A stretch of DNA of 64,000 nucleotides from positions 625,001-689,000 of the forward strand of contig JAPTOF010000020.1 in NCBI GenBank assembly GCA_028554755.1. Direction: 5' to 3'. Source of the DNA: Cordia subcordata (taxonomy: Eukaryota > Streptophyta > Magnoliopsida > Boraginales > Cordiaceae). Both the position numbers and the translations under genes were made by a program. Positions 21,060 through 35,600 of this stretch are shown here, in pieces (the stretch's first letter is position 1; each line of letters opens with the position of its first letter). The notes beneath the pieces were generated by a model. It had not been told where the DNA came from. It did not search any database and saw only the letters and a program-made list of their open reading frames with translations.

Positions 21060-23870
21060 ATGGGAATCATGATTGTTCCCACATACGGCACCAACTGATA
21101 ATGCCAAAACTTACCAATAGAGATTTTGCCCAAATTCTCCTCGTAACATGACCTGCAAAACAAGGAAAAATAGGGTTGGGTTATCTTGGGACACCAGTGT
21201 GGTGCCGTCTGAAGACTCTCAAATGCTCAAGTCAGTAAAATTTAGGCATGGTCCAATTCAAACAAAACATAAGCATGATATTTGCTTATAATATGTATAC
21301 AAATGAACTCTGTAACATTGAGGTACCTTAAGCCTTTAGCTCACGCAGTATTTGTAGACTATGAGCATATGGAATACGGACCAGACTAAGGAGTGCTTGA
21401 GATGATCTAGTTAGGAGTCCTTGAATTAGCCAGACTAGGTATCCTTAGTATGATACATTTAGAACTCTAGATCCAATATAGATAAGAGTCTTCTTTCAGC
21501 CAACTAAGGCTTTATCCCTAAAATCTTGAGCCTGATCTGGTCAGTGCCTCCTTCGAGTAAGACATGCCCAAAAACCCAGTAAAATATAGGCCAGCCAAAT
21601 TTACCAATATCAGGTAACATTCTTGAGCTGCCTACATTTCTCCTTTTTATGCTTATTGACTCAGTGTGGTTGGCTGGCTCGACGCTAACATATCTAGGTA
21701 CTGGACGTTGTACGGTCCATCTGCGGTTAGCTCATATCGAGTGGTATTATAGTCAAGTGACTAGCTCATTTAGGTAGGTTAAGATAATGTTTGCAGATTG
21801 TATGTGAGAGTTTGAATCGAGTCGAAAAATCTTTTTGGCACTGAGCAGGCAGGCCTTTAGCCCCCATAGGATGCAATTTAGTAACTATCTTTTTTTCTAT
21901 ATGTTAACATGCGAGATTTATAATATAGACGATCGAACACCTTTGTGAAATGGTTATACTTTTCCTTGTTTATACTAGTCAGACCTGATATATACATAGA
22001 TTTGGCTGATTTTGTTTTGAAACCTCCGAAGACTGGAGGATGGCATGGGCAACTGCTTGGCCCGTATGAAAAGAAAAACATTAAACATTTGCGAGAATTC
22101 TTGGACACAAAACCAACGTTAAGTTCGTTTCCGACCAGTTCAGTTATGTGCACATGATCAATGACACAGACAGGTCAATAATATTCCTCGCGCTCTGTTA
22201 TTCACATCTCATTTTCGTTCAGGGACCATAATGTTTTAAACTTAAACTTCGTCCAATTTCAGAAAAAACGTGCCCAACTTTTAAACTACTTAGTTACCCA
22301 CTAAAATCTCACTCAACAAGTTGCATCATGAATGCATTTGGAGGTCCACAAGAAAATTAAATAAATCATTAGGAGGTTAATTTTCAGACCAATTCTCTCT
22401 TTGCACGATTTTTACAAGACAAACACAATTTTTTCTCATACTGGTAAATCACAAGTTTTAAGATCACGGTATCAAAATGTAGGCTTAAAACGCCCTTTAT
22501 GTTTTTTTTCGAAATTTGCATTTACACCCTTTTCATCAAGCTTTTCATTCATTTTAACAGCGAGTGTGCTACCCATGCTAAAAATGAGGGTGGGCTTTTT
22601 TTTCGTAAATTGCACGCATACTCCTCTGTTGAATTTTTTTTTTTTAAATGCTTCATCATCTTTCAAAAAAAATTTAGAAAAAATTGCTTCATCATCTTGC
22701 GTGGTTAGGGGGTGGAGCTAATGGAGAGGACAAGTCCATTTTTATTTTTTATTTTTTTTAGTTTTTTAAATTTGATAAGAGTAAAATGGACATTTGACCA
22801 AATCCTTTAATGATTTTGCGAAAAAGAAAAGGTATTTGGGGTGTACTTGCAAGCTTGGAAAAAACACTGAGATATTTTATGCATAGTTCAAGAATTTATG
22901 GACTAACAATGGCATTGACATAGACACCAAAGGTGTACAAGTAAAAAACTCAAAATAGAATCTTAATTATGTGCCCCATCAGCTAAATATCTGCATCTTT
23001 TTGCTGGTAATCTAGGATCACGTACATTTTAGCAAGTTATAACTGTTGCTACAATCTGGTATTCACAATAAAGGTTCCGTACTACTCAATTTTTTATATA
23101 TATTGCTATCCTAGTTTATATCTATGGAATATAAAGATGGTACCTCTTGCCATCTTTGGCAGTCAAAAATATTGTGCATATGGAACATTTTAGGTAAAAG
23201 ATAAGAGATTTACTTCCCTTACCTACCTTCACAGTATGTTTCGTTAGTACAAAATAGTGACCAACAGTATTATTATCCCAAGAGGTAGCTGGGATTTATT
23301 ATTGAGTTGGTAAGATAGTGATCGATGCTTAATATTAATTGGTTTTGTTATAACATTGTAATGTTATAAAAGAAATTTAAATTTGACTGCTCTAGGACCA
23401 CTTCAACTCGAGAATTACTAAGCTTAGTCATGCAAATCTGACTGCTCCTTGTACCTTGTAAAAAAAATTTTGCTGGCTAAAATATTACTTGAAATATGTG
23501 AAAATGTACCATGTTGTCCAGCAAACTTTTTCCAGCATTTTTCGTTTTATGCTTGTTTAAATAATTTGGGTAAAAAAACATGAGTTAATGTAAATTTCGA
23601 TTATTATGTGTTCAAGATGCATTATAAAATTTAACATATATAGTTGTTGGAGTTCAAAAATAAAAGAGAATCACCTTTTCGTAGTTTCATTATTATCTTT
23701 TGCAAATGCAATAACGCAACTACGTCTTTCGGTGAGTAATACCTTTGTGTTGTGACCGATGATAAGACTTATGAGAATCACCAGCAGGGGTCACTTAAAC
23801 TAAACAAAGGGAAGCTACAGCTTTAAGGCAATTGCATGCATCAGGCCACCAACCCCACTCGATGGATCCA
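21060..23870. other. Intergenic stretch, nothing recognised
   Basis: No supported gene. Short frames near 21.9-22.2 and 22.4-22.7 kb show no family features and are rich in low-complexity runs. Confidence 0.5.
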
Positions 23871-23884
23871 AAAGGGCAAATTGA

Positions 23885-24305
23885 TTTGGACCTCATGTTG
23901 TACATCAAAAGTGCATTGTAAAAAGTCATTTATAATCCCTTATGATCTATTAAAAGTGTGAATCCGTAACCCCTACCTCCTCAAAAAGTTAAAAAAATTT
24001 GTTATTCTTAACCATAATTACATTGCACGCCCCAAGTTGCACGTTGCGAGAATTTTTTTATCCAAATTAATTTTTGTTGGTGCAATACTGCCTTTCTTCC
24101 AATAAAAATTCCCACAATATGCAAGTTTAAACCAACAAAAATTTAATTTGGACATAAATAGGTTCCATGAAATACAATTTGGCCGTGTCCAATGCAATTA
24201 CTGTTAAAAATAAAGAATTTTTAATGTAAGGGAGGTCTGACGCATCTTTAATGGACCACAGTAAAATTATGTGTAACTTTTTACATAACAAAAGAGCCTG
24301 ATGCA
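23885..24305. repeat. Dispersed repeat family, copy 1
   Basis: Shares blocks with 51245-51745 in the same order: CAATATGCAA next to AACAAAAATT, TTAATGGACCA, and GATGCACTCT near the end. Probably a non-autonomous element of about 420-500 bp. Confidence 0.5.
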
Positions 24306-24306
24306 C

Positions 24307-24565
24307 TCTTATAGTGTGTTTGGAATGATCTTATTTTAAGATGCTTATCTTATTAAAATTTGGAGATATTTTATAAGATTTAAGATATCTTATCAAATGC
24401 ACCATGCATTTTATAGTTGTAAAAAATAAGATATGAAGGAGATAAAAAGTATGGTTTTGTTTTAAATTTTTACAGGATGCATGATAAGATTTTTTAAATC
24501 TTATAAGATATACCCTTATTTTAATAAAATAAGTATCTTAAAATAAGACTATAACAAACAGAATA
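24307..24565. mobile_element. MITE with long inverted repeats
   Basis: GTGTGTTTGGAATGATCTTA, then TTTTAAGATGCTTATCTTAT at the left is mirrored by ATAAGTATCTTAAAATAAGA and CTATAACAAACA at the right. The interior holds further TTATAAGAT arms. About 258 bp, no coding capacity. Confidence 0.65.
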
Positions 24566-27500
24566 TTAGTAGACCATATGAAGTCCCTAGCAATTTAGCC
24601 AATCAAAAAAGTGAAAAAGAAGGTGTGACGTTTTGCGAACCACAACCGAGTATCGATGAAAGAAGTTCTACTGTGATAAGACTTAATAGGCCGGGCTGGG
24701 CTGGGAGGGGGCTTTAGTGGGCCAGCTAGAGGAACCCGGCCCGCCTGGTAGATGTGACGTACATTAAAGTGAGCTTTCCTTAAATGGAATGATGTCCAAT
24801 GTGTCGAATATCTCGAGTTGATAGTGCCCGCTCGTTTAAGGCCAAAGATCTTATTCAATTTTGTACGTTTTTGGGTCCGCATAACATTACATCAGTTCTG
24901 GCCAGATCCCACATCCATATTTCCTGGTCCCCCCCTCATCAGCTTCTCTGGATTTTCTTCTAAATTTTATGTTCCTCCTAAAGTTTGTATAATATATCTT
25001 CTTGTAATATTACAAGAGCATCTAATATATTTAACTATGCTTAATTGCTTATAATGTTACCGAATAATTTAAAATCATGAAAAAAAATTCAAAATCTGAT
25101 TTTTTGACCTAGCAAGGTTTAAATGAAGTTATATTCGCAAAACTTCCCATGCCTTATGGCATAAATTCCGTTGGCCGCTCCTACAAAAGTTGACACATTG
25201 TCAAAAGTTCTATTGATGGTTCATGCTCTATAGCGTTTGCTTATAAGAATCCTAAGAGTTTTAAACGAGGACTTAGCTAGCATATTGTTAATATAATAAA
25301 TAAATACACAAATATCAGTCTTTTTTATAAATTTAAATTTTTAAATATGGTGATAACTTAGTATGTACCATTTGAAGCAAATGCGCATAAACATTGTTCA
25401 ATGTTCATAATGTCTAGGCTATAGCTTTTTTTTTTTCCTCTTTTTTTGCAATAAAGAAAATTTAATTAACAAAGTCCTACCACTAAAACAACTGGAGGAG
25501 TCCGCTCAACAACCGGCAAACGTTGGGTACGCAGCACGTCCTTTATGTTGAGCACTAAGTAAGTCGAGGACATTCAAGCAAGACAAGGGATTAGGACAAT
25601 CGAACCGAGATCATAAACCACATTTAGTCTCAATTCTTATGGTTGAGATATCTTCTGTAGTGGTTCCCTCACTAAGATTCGAAATGTATTCACGTTACTT
25701 CATAAAAACTGTTGGAATGTACCACATTACAGTTTTGAGCTCATTAGGAAGGCATATATATATATATATATATATATGGTCCAAGTTATTGTCCCCACAT
25801 ACCGCATTTGGTATTTGTGCTCCCACCATTGAAACAAGTTGGAATCCATATATGGCATTTGCTTACCTTACCCCGATTTCAATGCATTGCATCCATTTAC
25901 AAACTGCAGAAAAGTAATAAAAATTGGAATGCTACCTTTACGTTATAATCGCACGGTATATATAAAAGACTAACATTTAATTTATAACAAAAAGAAGACC
26001 CCATCTATTTAAATTCCAAGTACACAATGCAGCAGCAAGCAGCAGCTGCAGCATAATATTGTTCCGTCAAGATCTAACCACTGCAACAGAGAATTCTCCT
26101 GTATAGCTTTAAGTTGGCAGTTACAAGTCTTCAATATGCATGTGTCCCTAGCTGCTTTTGGTTCAGCTAGCATAACCAAGCTAAGGGAGTGTTTTTTGCT
26201 CGATATGGATTCTATTTTCTTTAATTCAATTCGGAGCATGGATCTGTTTCTAGTGGTGATATAACATTACGAGCTAGGAAGATTTGGTAATGGCAGATTA
26301 TGTCATACAATCCCGATGAAATAATTCAAATAATTTACCGTTGAAATTCTCTCTTAATTAACATTATAATGTTAGGAGAACAGCCAAAATTTATAATTTC
26401 ATCCTTTGTTGACTTGTGTGCAGCTACTGGCTTCAAACGTCCAAAGATCAATATCTTTCCCGTTAATTGCTTGAAAAGAAGATCCCATCTGACATCTCCC
26501 ACCATTAGGAGGAGTTACGGTAGAGCGAACCTTTTAACGAGGTTCAATTCCAATCTCTTGTCGTGGGCGAGTGAGTGTATTTCAATGTAGGAGACATACT
26601 GTGTACTTAGAGTATACCAGTTAGTGGTCGAGCTCCACCAATTTATTTGTGTTCGAGTTTTGTCAACTGGATTCCCTTGTCACACAAAAAAAAAAAAAAA
26701 GGAGAGAGAGAAGGAGGCTGATTAATCACAAGGATATTAATGTATCTCTTGATATGTTGCCCGGTTTTGGTCTTAAAATAAAATATGAATAAGTGCGTAC
26801 TATTAAGTAGTATCAAGAATGGCATGATTAGTTTCTGTTTCACCGTTCAGAAAACATTCTACTGCTTTGATGGAGAGCGGAGAAGAGAAAGAATTCACAA
26901 CAAACACAATAGCCTAGGTAACCAACACCAGTTGGTGCTCTGTCAGTTAGGGTCAAAGCAGTTAAAACTAAAGCATTAGGTATATTAACATTCCCAATCA
27001 ACAGCTAACATCCCTTTTAAGATCTTCTTTGACAATTGGAATCGGCAGAAGAAAATGGATGAAAGATCAGAGACTTCTATGTACTATTTTGACTTTTCAA
27101 GATTTTCGTAGACGTATGACGTTTTTCTCCAAGAATTTTTTTTTTTTTTAAATGGAGGCCAAGATCAATTACATAATTATAAAATTATATGTCCGGTGTC
27201 TCTTTATTACTTTGACGCTGAAATATAAAAGATTCTATTTGCACTATGTAAAGAACCAGTCTTGATCACTTTGTTAGTTGTCACCTTAATTACGAAAAAC
27301 ATCACTACTTCTATGTCTTAATCCCTGTAAACTTTTCTCCTGAATTGTCTTTTTGCATCTACTCAAATTACGATCCAATTGCATTAAATTTGTCTAAAGA
27401 AATTGAAGCAAATCAGAAATTATGTGTTTAATTAAGTTATAGTTCTAGTTGGCCTTGATTAGGTGAAAGCCCCCATAATCACTCAGATTCAACTCAATTT

Positions 27501-28355
27501 TCTTTTTTCCTTTTTTTCTTTTAACTTAAACTATGCCTAGTACACCCACCAATAGCTGATAATCATTCTATGTATAGGCTTGTTGATCTTAAACCTACCT
27601 CAATTGGATGATTTTCTTAGATATGTTTTCTTTAGGTCAAATTGAATAACAAAATTCTCACTATGCACCAAGAGTCCAGAAAAAGTTAAACCCGCTATTA
27701 CTTTACCGTCCTCACATAAAAAAGATTGTTGCAATTGCAGCTTTAATCAAACCTTAAACTGGATTCTTTTGGGTTAATGCTTATATCTAATAGTGTCCAT
27801 GTCCATCGTTTATATTTATATATATATAACTTTGTCTTTACTCTTTAGCTGCGTGAGACACAAAATATGAGCGTTATCGCTTTATCCACCTCTGCCAAGC
27901 CTTACGAAGCAAGAATTAAAGCATACCTTATCCAATTTAGCTTTTAATAACCAATCTGAAAATTTTTTCCTCTCTTGTTTTTCGTTTTTTGTTTTCCCCA
28001 CTCGTGAAGATGACAACTCGAATTCCAAATTTGACTTTTTTTGCTTTCATAATTTTCGCAATGACATGCCTAACTTCTCTTGGATTGTTTATCAGGGCAT
28101 ACATTAAATATATACTCTTAGATTAGTTATAAGTATTTGACATTTCACGTACTCGAAACTACTTTCGCTTAACTAGAAGATATTTTGAAACATGTATCGT
28201 GCCGTGAAACTTACCCACCATTTTGGAGCAAGGGACCTCAACATCATCAACCAAATTGCTGCTATTTACATTTTTCTCGCATACTTCCACATAATTATGT
28301 TTACGAACCTTGTTTTAATCTTGCAAGAGATTGTGTGCACTCATAGAATATTAAG
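24566..28355. other. Intergenic stretch
   Basis: No supported gene. It contains a (TA)n run at about 25755-25778 and a perfect palindromic CArG box CCATATATGG at 25846-25855. Confidence 0.5.
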
Positions 28356-28357
28356 AG

Positions 28358-28700
28358 GGGGTTTGAAAATGCTTATAAGCTGGTCAAACTTGTTTATAAG
28401 TAAAAAAATAAAATAAAATCTATTTATTTGACAAACAAAAGCACCGACTCTCGACTTTTTTTATCTACTTATACGCATGAAAGTTGATTAAATAAAATTA
28501 CATTTATACCCCTTAAAAAATACAATTAATGAAAGGTCATTTTTAGTCATTTTAACAAATATTGATACTTATAACTATATATTTACCAAATATGTCAATA
28601 CCGTATAAACACATTTTGTCCAAATATTTATCTACATATTTATAATTTGCTTTTAAGTATCAAAACTTGCTTATAAGTATCAATCAGAAAATAGCCCTAT
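28358..28700. mobile_element. MITE-like element
   Basis: Left end GGGGGTTTGAAAATGCTTAT, AAGCTGGTCAAACTTG; right end AAAACTTGCTTATAAGTATC before AGAAAATAGCCC. The ends share imperfect inverted CTTATAAGC-type arms. No coding capacity. Confidence 0.35.
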
Positions 28701-28875
28701 GTACGCTTGCTATATATTTCTCTAAATAATTTGAATTTTTTTATGCATAAGTATCTAAATTTTTTTTTTAATTTTTTTTTGTACAAGGGAGGCGACAAAA
28801 GGAGAATGTTAAGCCGAATCTCCTATGCTTCTAGGAATGCAACGGTTGACAAACCCAACCATTTACAAAGTAAGG

Positions 28876-28885
28876 CCATATATGG
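28876..28885. promoter_or_regulatory. Perfect CArG box CCATATATGG
   Basis: A CC(A/T)6GG palindrome, the known MADS-protein binding site, about 3.8 kb upstream of the SEP3-type start codon. An identical decamer occurs at 25846. Whether it is used is unknown. Confidence 0.3.
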
Positions 28886-29063
28886 AGTATGCAATGCAAG
28901 CCAAAGGCCTAAACATAATTAAAGACATCAACTTTAAGATTAAAAGTATTTACAATTTGAAGACAATTAGTTTATATATATTATAAAAAAGAAGTTTTAA
29001 TTGACTCATCCATGACTCTCTTAGTACACATTCTAAATTTGTGGCCTCATAGAAGGACTTGAG

Positions 29064-29897
29064 TGTTAGAGTATTACTCCTCCTATATAGAAAGTTCATA
29101 AAATCCAAGACCACTTAATAAGTTCTTGGAATATTCCACCTAACACCCACTGATTTTGGGTTAGAACCTCAAGATTCTTTAAATGGTATCAGAGCTCAGG
29201 TTATGAACTAGTTTTATTTGTTCACGTGTGACCCTTCTTTATTCACGTATGACATTCTAATTGTCTACGTATGACCCTTCTTCTTCCGCATGTGGCGTTC
29301 TAATTTGTCTACGTCTTACCTTTCTTTATCCGCGTATGCCATTTTAATTTATTCACATGTGACCCTTCTTCATCTACGTGTGGCATTTTAACTCCACCTA
29401 GCACCAATTGGTATAGTATCTACAGGATAACTTCAATCTTGAAAACGTCATCCGTGTGTGACATTCTAACTCCACCTAGCACCAATTGGTACTAATTTGT
29501 CCATGTGTGATCCTTCTTCATTCGCGTGTGACGTTCTAATTTGTCCATGTGTGACCCTTTTTTATCTACGTGTGATATTCTAACTCCACCTAGCACTAAT
29601 TGGTATAGTATCTATAGGATAACTTCCATCTTGAAAGTTGACCCTTGATACAAATAGACGCTTCAATTACCAAATTAGGTCACACATGAGAGAGAGAGTG
29701 TTAGAGTATTATTCCTCCCATGTAAAAAGTTCATAAAACTTCAATTACCAAATTAGGTCACACATGAGGGGGCGTGTTAGAGTATTATTCCTCTCACATA
29801 AAAAGTTCATAAAATTCAAGACCACTTAATAAGATCTTAGGTTATTTCACCTGGCACCAATTAGTTTTAGGTTAAAATCTCAAGATTCTTAACATTG
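29064..29897 (+). mobile_element. TRIM-like non-autonomous LTR element
   Basis: Left terminal repeat of about 120 bp begins TGTTAGAGTATTACTCCTCC and ends just before TGGTATCAGAGC (29184-29195), the primer-binding site matching initiator tRNA-Met. The right copy (about 29776-29897) begins TGTTAGAGTATTATTCCTCT after a purine-rich GAGGGGGCG and ends CTTAACA. A third partial repeat starts at about 29699 after GAGAGAGAG. The interior codes for nothing and consists of related units of 40-60 bp (GTGTGACCCTTCTT, GTGTGACATTCTAA) and a repeated CTCCACCTAGCACCAATTGG. Short LTRs, PBS, PPT and no genes define TRIMs. Confidence 0.75.
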
Positions 29898-29899
29898 GA

Positions 29900-30140
29900 A
29901 TCTCTCTTATTTTTAATTTTTTTTAATACATAAGAAAGATAATCTCAATCATTCAAATATGATCTAGAACCCATCTAATAAGTGTTAACCACAGAGAACG
30001 ATTCAACTTTGGCCCTTGGATTTTCTCTGATCATTTGAGGATGTTATAAAAGAGTGAAAAATATCAAAGATGTTTTTTTTTATTTATTATATTCCGATAT
30101 ATTTATTCACAAAAAAACGAGTCAAGAATCTACCTTTCTC

Positions 30141-30209
<69 letters not shown>

Positions 30210-32640
30210 GTATATATATATGTATGTATGTATGTATGTAGATGATTCATTCTTCACCTTGATGGACAAATGTGTTCATATTTCACGCTTTAGTTGTTTG
30301 GTAAAATGAGACTACTTATGAGTTGTAAAGGTTTTTTGTAATGCAACTCTATTTGCAGAAGATAGAATAACTTCAATGAACCTATCACATCGATATCTCG
30401 TCCATTTGATACTCGTTCTTCTGCTTTAGGAGAATACACACACCACATGTCCTGTTTAATTTTTTGCAGGCATGGTTGATAAGGATGGCAATATAATGTC
30501 CTGCTTACATTCACTCCTTGCACTGGGACAAGATAGTGCAGGGAGTGGAGATGAGCATTGACTGCTAGGGGTGAGTAAAAGTCCAACCTAATCAAAATTA
30601 TTCAAACGGAACGGAATTGAGTTTGGTATATTCGATTAGGTTATTTGATTTATTTGATTCCTTTAAGTTATATTGTAAAAAAGAAATTGGTATGTCTGAT
30701 TCGATCAAGTTTTGTCAAAAAAGACCCAAATAATTGAAATAACTGAACAGCAAAACATATATTATAAAATATACTATTTATATAAAGTATTTCATATTAT
30801 ATGACATATAATATAAAAAGATAATATTCTATAGATCTAATCATTTCTTTTTCTCTCTCTCATAAAATAACAAATTAGTACTTTTTTAAGATTTTATCTG
30901 TTAGTCTATGAGAATGATCATTTCATTATATAGTTGTTATATATATGGAGTGAGTGATCTAAGATTTGTGGTGTTTTGGGTGTGGATTTATTTTTTTAGC
31001 CAAATCATGATCTGATTTTGTAAATCATGAAATTATCTTTTATTTTTCTTTTTTGTGTGTTTTTTGTGTATACTTTCAATTTTAAAAGAATAGTTTCAAA
31101 CAAATATAATAAAATTTTATTTCGACTTTAGTCTATTTGATTTTTAATATTTCATTTTGATTCAGTTTAGTTATTACTTAACTAAATACTCTTTGATTTC
31201 GTTATTCATTCCCTTGCATAAGCTTTCCCCATATATATGCAAAGTTAATTTCCTACCCCTTAGTTTTTACATATATGCAGAAATTTTATGGTCATAAATA
31301 TAAAAAGTAAAAAGAATATGATTTGACAAAATTTTATTAATTCAAAAAAAATTATGATAACTAAGCAATATTTTAAGAAGAGGCCACATGCCATTATCTA
31401 AACTTTTCAGTCATTTTTCATGAAAATTATTGATCATCGTAGTAGATTCAAGAAATTTGTTCTTAATTTCTAACCGTCCTATAAGATAGTTTCAAGAAAG
31501 AAATTAAGGGTGATAATTTGAAATTTTTATGATGTGAAAAAAATCAAAAACAGTTAATAAGCCAAAGTTAAATTGCGATAATTTCTGATATCTGGACAAC
31601 CGATAACCAAACAAGAAAAAGATTTTATGGTAGTCAATGAATACCTAACATAACACAATGAAAATTTTATTTTCCATGTACAATTTTCGATATAGTGGTT
31701 TTAGTCAAGAATTCTATATTAAATGCTTAAAACTCACTTATTATAATATTAATTATATATATATATATATGTAAACTTTATTTAGCACTAATTAATCTCG
31801 TTTATTATTTATTATAAGTTTAGTTTAGATTTTGAAGTTATGTACTACAAGGTCCTGCAGGACTGTCTTATTTCATTAATTAATTAATTAATTATTAAGA
31901 TAAAATCTCTATAATTCTTAATATTTACTAAATAAATAAGTGTTTCATTGAGTCGATAGAAAAAATTAATAAAATAAAAAGAACAAGAATCCCTTTTGTA
32001 CTTCATTTTCTTGAAGCAACCACATAGAAAGATTCGGCTGGTTAAGGAAGGGTCAGCAGACCACTCAAGCTCAAGCCGCTCCACATGAAGACACGTGTCA
32101 CTTTAACATCCTTTTACCTCATGAATTTTAAGGTTTAACTTTCACCGCTTGCAATGATTTTTCACCACCTTCCTCAATAATGCACCATCGTCCCATCAAC
32201 CTTCATCAACTTGTGGACCCACACTCTCATGATACATTCATCGTCAGATCAAATCTATAATTTTTTGTTAACAGTAATTAAGTAAATAATTTTTCTGAAT
32301 AATACAATTGCAGAAGTAATTACCAACAGTAAACAAAATATTTAATTAAAAGCTAGCTAGCATTTTAGAAGCTAGATCATAACTCTTGAGTAGGGATCCA
32401 TCAATGTTAACCATACACCTCACTCACGCCACATACTTCACCCCACTTTGTACTTTCATAGCGTAATCATTTTCCAAAGAGAAAGTCAAAAAAAAAAAAA
32501 AAAAAAAAATCCAACAAGAGAGAAAAACACAAAGTCCACAATTATGACAAACCTACATGTACAGATACAGATACATATACAAGAATTATATGTATCTGTC
32601 ACTATAACGCATGCCTTTCACATACAAAAAGGAGTAGCAA
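29900..32640. other. Upstream region of the SEP3-type gene
   Basis: No gene seen. Holds a long (TA)n plus (GTAT)n microsatellite at 30145-30240, further TA and TTAA runs near 31.75 and 31.88 kb, and ACACGTGTCA (ABRE/G-box-like) at about 32091. The proximal part (32.4-32.69 kb) is the likely promoter and 5'UTR, ending in a GA run directly before the ATG. Confidence 0.45.
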
Positions 32641-32690
32641 GTGAACAAAGACTTTGTTGGTGGTATTGAGTCAGTGAGAGAGAGAGAGAG

Positions 32691-35600
32691 ATGGGAAGGG
32701 GTAGGGTTGAGCTGAAGAGAATAGAGAACAAGATCAACAGACAAGTAACCTTTGCTAAGAGAAGAAATGGGCTTTTGAAGAAAGCTTATGAGCTTTCAGT
32801 TCTGTGTGATGCAGAGGTTGCTTTGATCATCTTCTCCAATAGAGGAAAGCTCTATGAGTTTTGCAGTAGCTCTAGGTACATACACAAACATACATACATA
32901 CATACATATATACATACATACATATTTATATCCATTAAAGTCCAAACAACTGAAACTTTCTCTTTTTCTACCCTAATGCACACCAAAGCATTTTCGCATA
33001 TGTTTGCATACATATTTGTGTATCCTCTTTTTTCTCTTTAGACTTTATTTACTTGTTGTGTAGAGATCTAGATAGGTGTAAGAGGAGGATGATCTTTTGC
33101 TTTTGGAAAAGAAAAAGGAATTTGTTTTTCTCTCTTTGTGTGTGTTTTCGTTTCAATATGTGTTTTGGTTTGTGGTTCCTTGTTTTTGGATCTTTTTTTC
33201 CATTTTGGTGAATATTTTGGTGTGTATAGGGGTTTGTGCTTGGGGGTGATGTTAGATCTGCAAGAGGAAAGGATGAAAAGAGGACTATATTTTTATTTTA
33301 TGTTCTTTTTTTCAATTTCTTTTTCTTTTTTTTTTTTTACGATGTGCTTGCAAGTTTGTTCCTTTTTCTGTACTTTGATTTTTCAAAAAAGATATTGATT
33401 ATATTCATTTCTTATTCTGTGTTTACTATTGTTTCGTTGTTTTCTTTTGCGGCAAAATGATCTTAATTATACATCCAATGCTCCAAAAAATTTCCATGTA
33501 GATTGATGAAGTTAAAGAACTTCGTGTTCCTTTCTTTTGAAAAATCAAGCCTTTGATAGGAATTCTACTGAAAAATTTTTCATCTTGGAAGAAAAACTTA
33601 GACCAAGATAGCTTTTGATACTAAAGTTCCAAACTTTTTTATGGCTTTTGTTTTGGTTTCCCTTGTTCTTTTGTTTCCTTGTGAAATCTGATCTTGATTG
33701 TCATTTTCTCAGTAACAAACTTTATTTTCACAACCTTTTGATCACAGGCATGAGATTATAATACTGATTTTTCTCTGATCTGTGGCTGCCAAGTCCACAA
33801 AATTTCTTGAGTTGTAACGTATTTGTGCCTGGAAGGCGAACTATTTAGCTCAGTTAAGATGTGGAAAATTTTCAGCAAGATTATTTATTGGATATAGATG
33901 GGTAATGAACAAATCTCCATCTCCTTCCTTGTTTGAAAGTGATTTTTTTTTTTTTCCTTTTCCTTTTCCGAAAACAAATGTCTAGCCAAATTGCATCTCA
34001 TTCTAGGGTTAGGGTTAGGTTTATTTTGGGTAGATCTTTTTTTTTTTCTTTTCTTTTCTTTTCTTTCATTTTCCTGAAGAACTCAGAGGTTTTGCATTTA
34101 CTTTGAGTTTGTTCAGTTTTCTTCTTCAGTCTCTTTTGGTTGTTGCCTTTTTAGTACATCTAGATTATGTTGATCTATCAGTCTTTCAAGTCATATTTGG
34201 AAGTTGATTTTTTGGTGCTATTTTCAATATACCACAATCTTATATCCAGTCAATAAAGTGTTCTTGTGGTTCTTGATCTTCTGGTTAATTGCCTTAGATA
34301 TGTACCCAGTTTTTTCAGTGAATTGCCGTCTATAAAGTATAAACACCCAGAAAATCAAAATTGTATTTACAAGAATAATTCTATATAAAGCTTTATAAAA
34401 CAAATAACTTTTGGATTCTTATGAAAAATGAGGAGTCTGTATATATATGGACACAAAATACTTTTCGTAAACTTTAAATATCTATAAATGTTTAGTTCAA
34501 TTATTTCCTAATTAGGCAAAAATCATATATCATAGATGAGCTTCTGAATCTTCCTGCATATGTTGTCAATTGAAGAATTTCTTTGCAATTTAACATGTTT
34601 ATTATTCTGATGCAGCATGCTGAAGACATTGGAGAGGTATCAAAAGTGCAACTATGGAGCCCCAGAGACCAATGTGTCCACGAGAGAGGCGCTGGTAACT
34701 TTTTTCTAGCCAATTTCGTTACAAAAATTAGCAACTAATTAAGAGTTTGTGTAAATTATATATTTAGAGCACAACTATCATATTTCTCACAACTTTCTTA
34801 CTTTGGCTTTATGTTATATAATGGTACCATGAGCACGTTAGGATATCTTTAAGATATATTTTCAAATACCGTTATATAACTACAACCTGTTTTTGTTTCA
34901 ATGAATTTTTTGTGTCTGACTCAAATAGAAATTTTTAGCAGAACTAATAGGACACTTGACGATGTTCATAATGAGAATTTGAAGTGCGAGCTCAAAACTG
35001 ATATCAAGGGGCAACTTTTTTATTACAGTGCTACTATAGAATTATATCCTGCAATCTTTGCTGCTCCAGGTCTTGTTTGACAATCGAAGAAACACACCGT
35101 GAAGTATAAATCACATAAACTGTTGAAGTTAAAACACATTGACTCGTAGACAGTGCATGATTCATGAGAAGCATATTACTTAGGATATGGAAACTGTTCC
35201 CAAAAATTAATTAGAATTTAATTATATCTGGAAATGAAACTAATGTTTCAGTTAATGTGTCAATTAATGATCAGACAAAACAAAAATTAAGGAACACAAA
35301 TTCCTGTAAAATACAAAGGCAACAAAAATATATCCATGTGATTATTGAGAAATTAAACTAAATAAGATAGCTCTACGCAAAAAGAACCAGCATTGCACCT
35401 AACTCTTAACACCTATAGCTTCCATTAATAACAACATCCCAAAGCCAAACAAGAAATTAATAAGCAATTCAACGACAATAAGAACAAATAGATAAATTAA
35501 ATAGATAAACAAGACGGGTTCTTGGGATGAAAACTGTTTAGTACTCATTGAGGAGCATCTATGCTCTGACCAAAGAGTCTAATAGTTTTGAACTTGTTGA

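Noticed and set aside
30054..30309. Frames through the (TA)n/(GTAT)n run
   Set aside because: Tyr/Ile repeats from a microsatellite.
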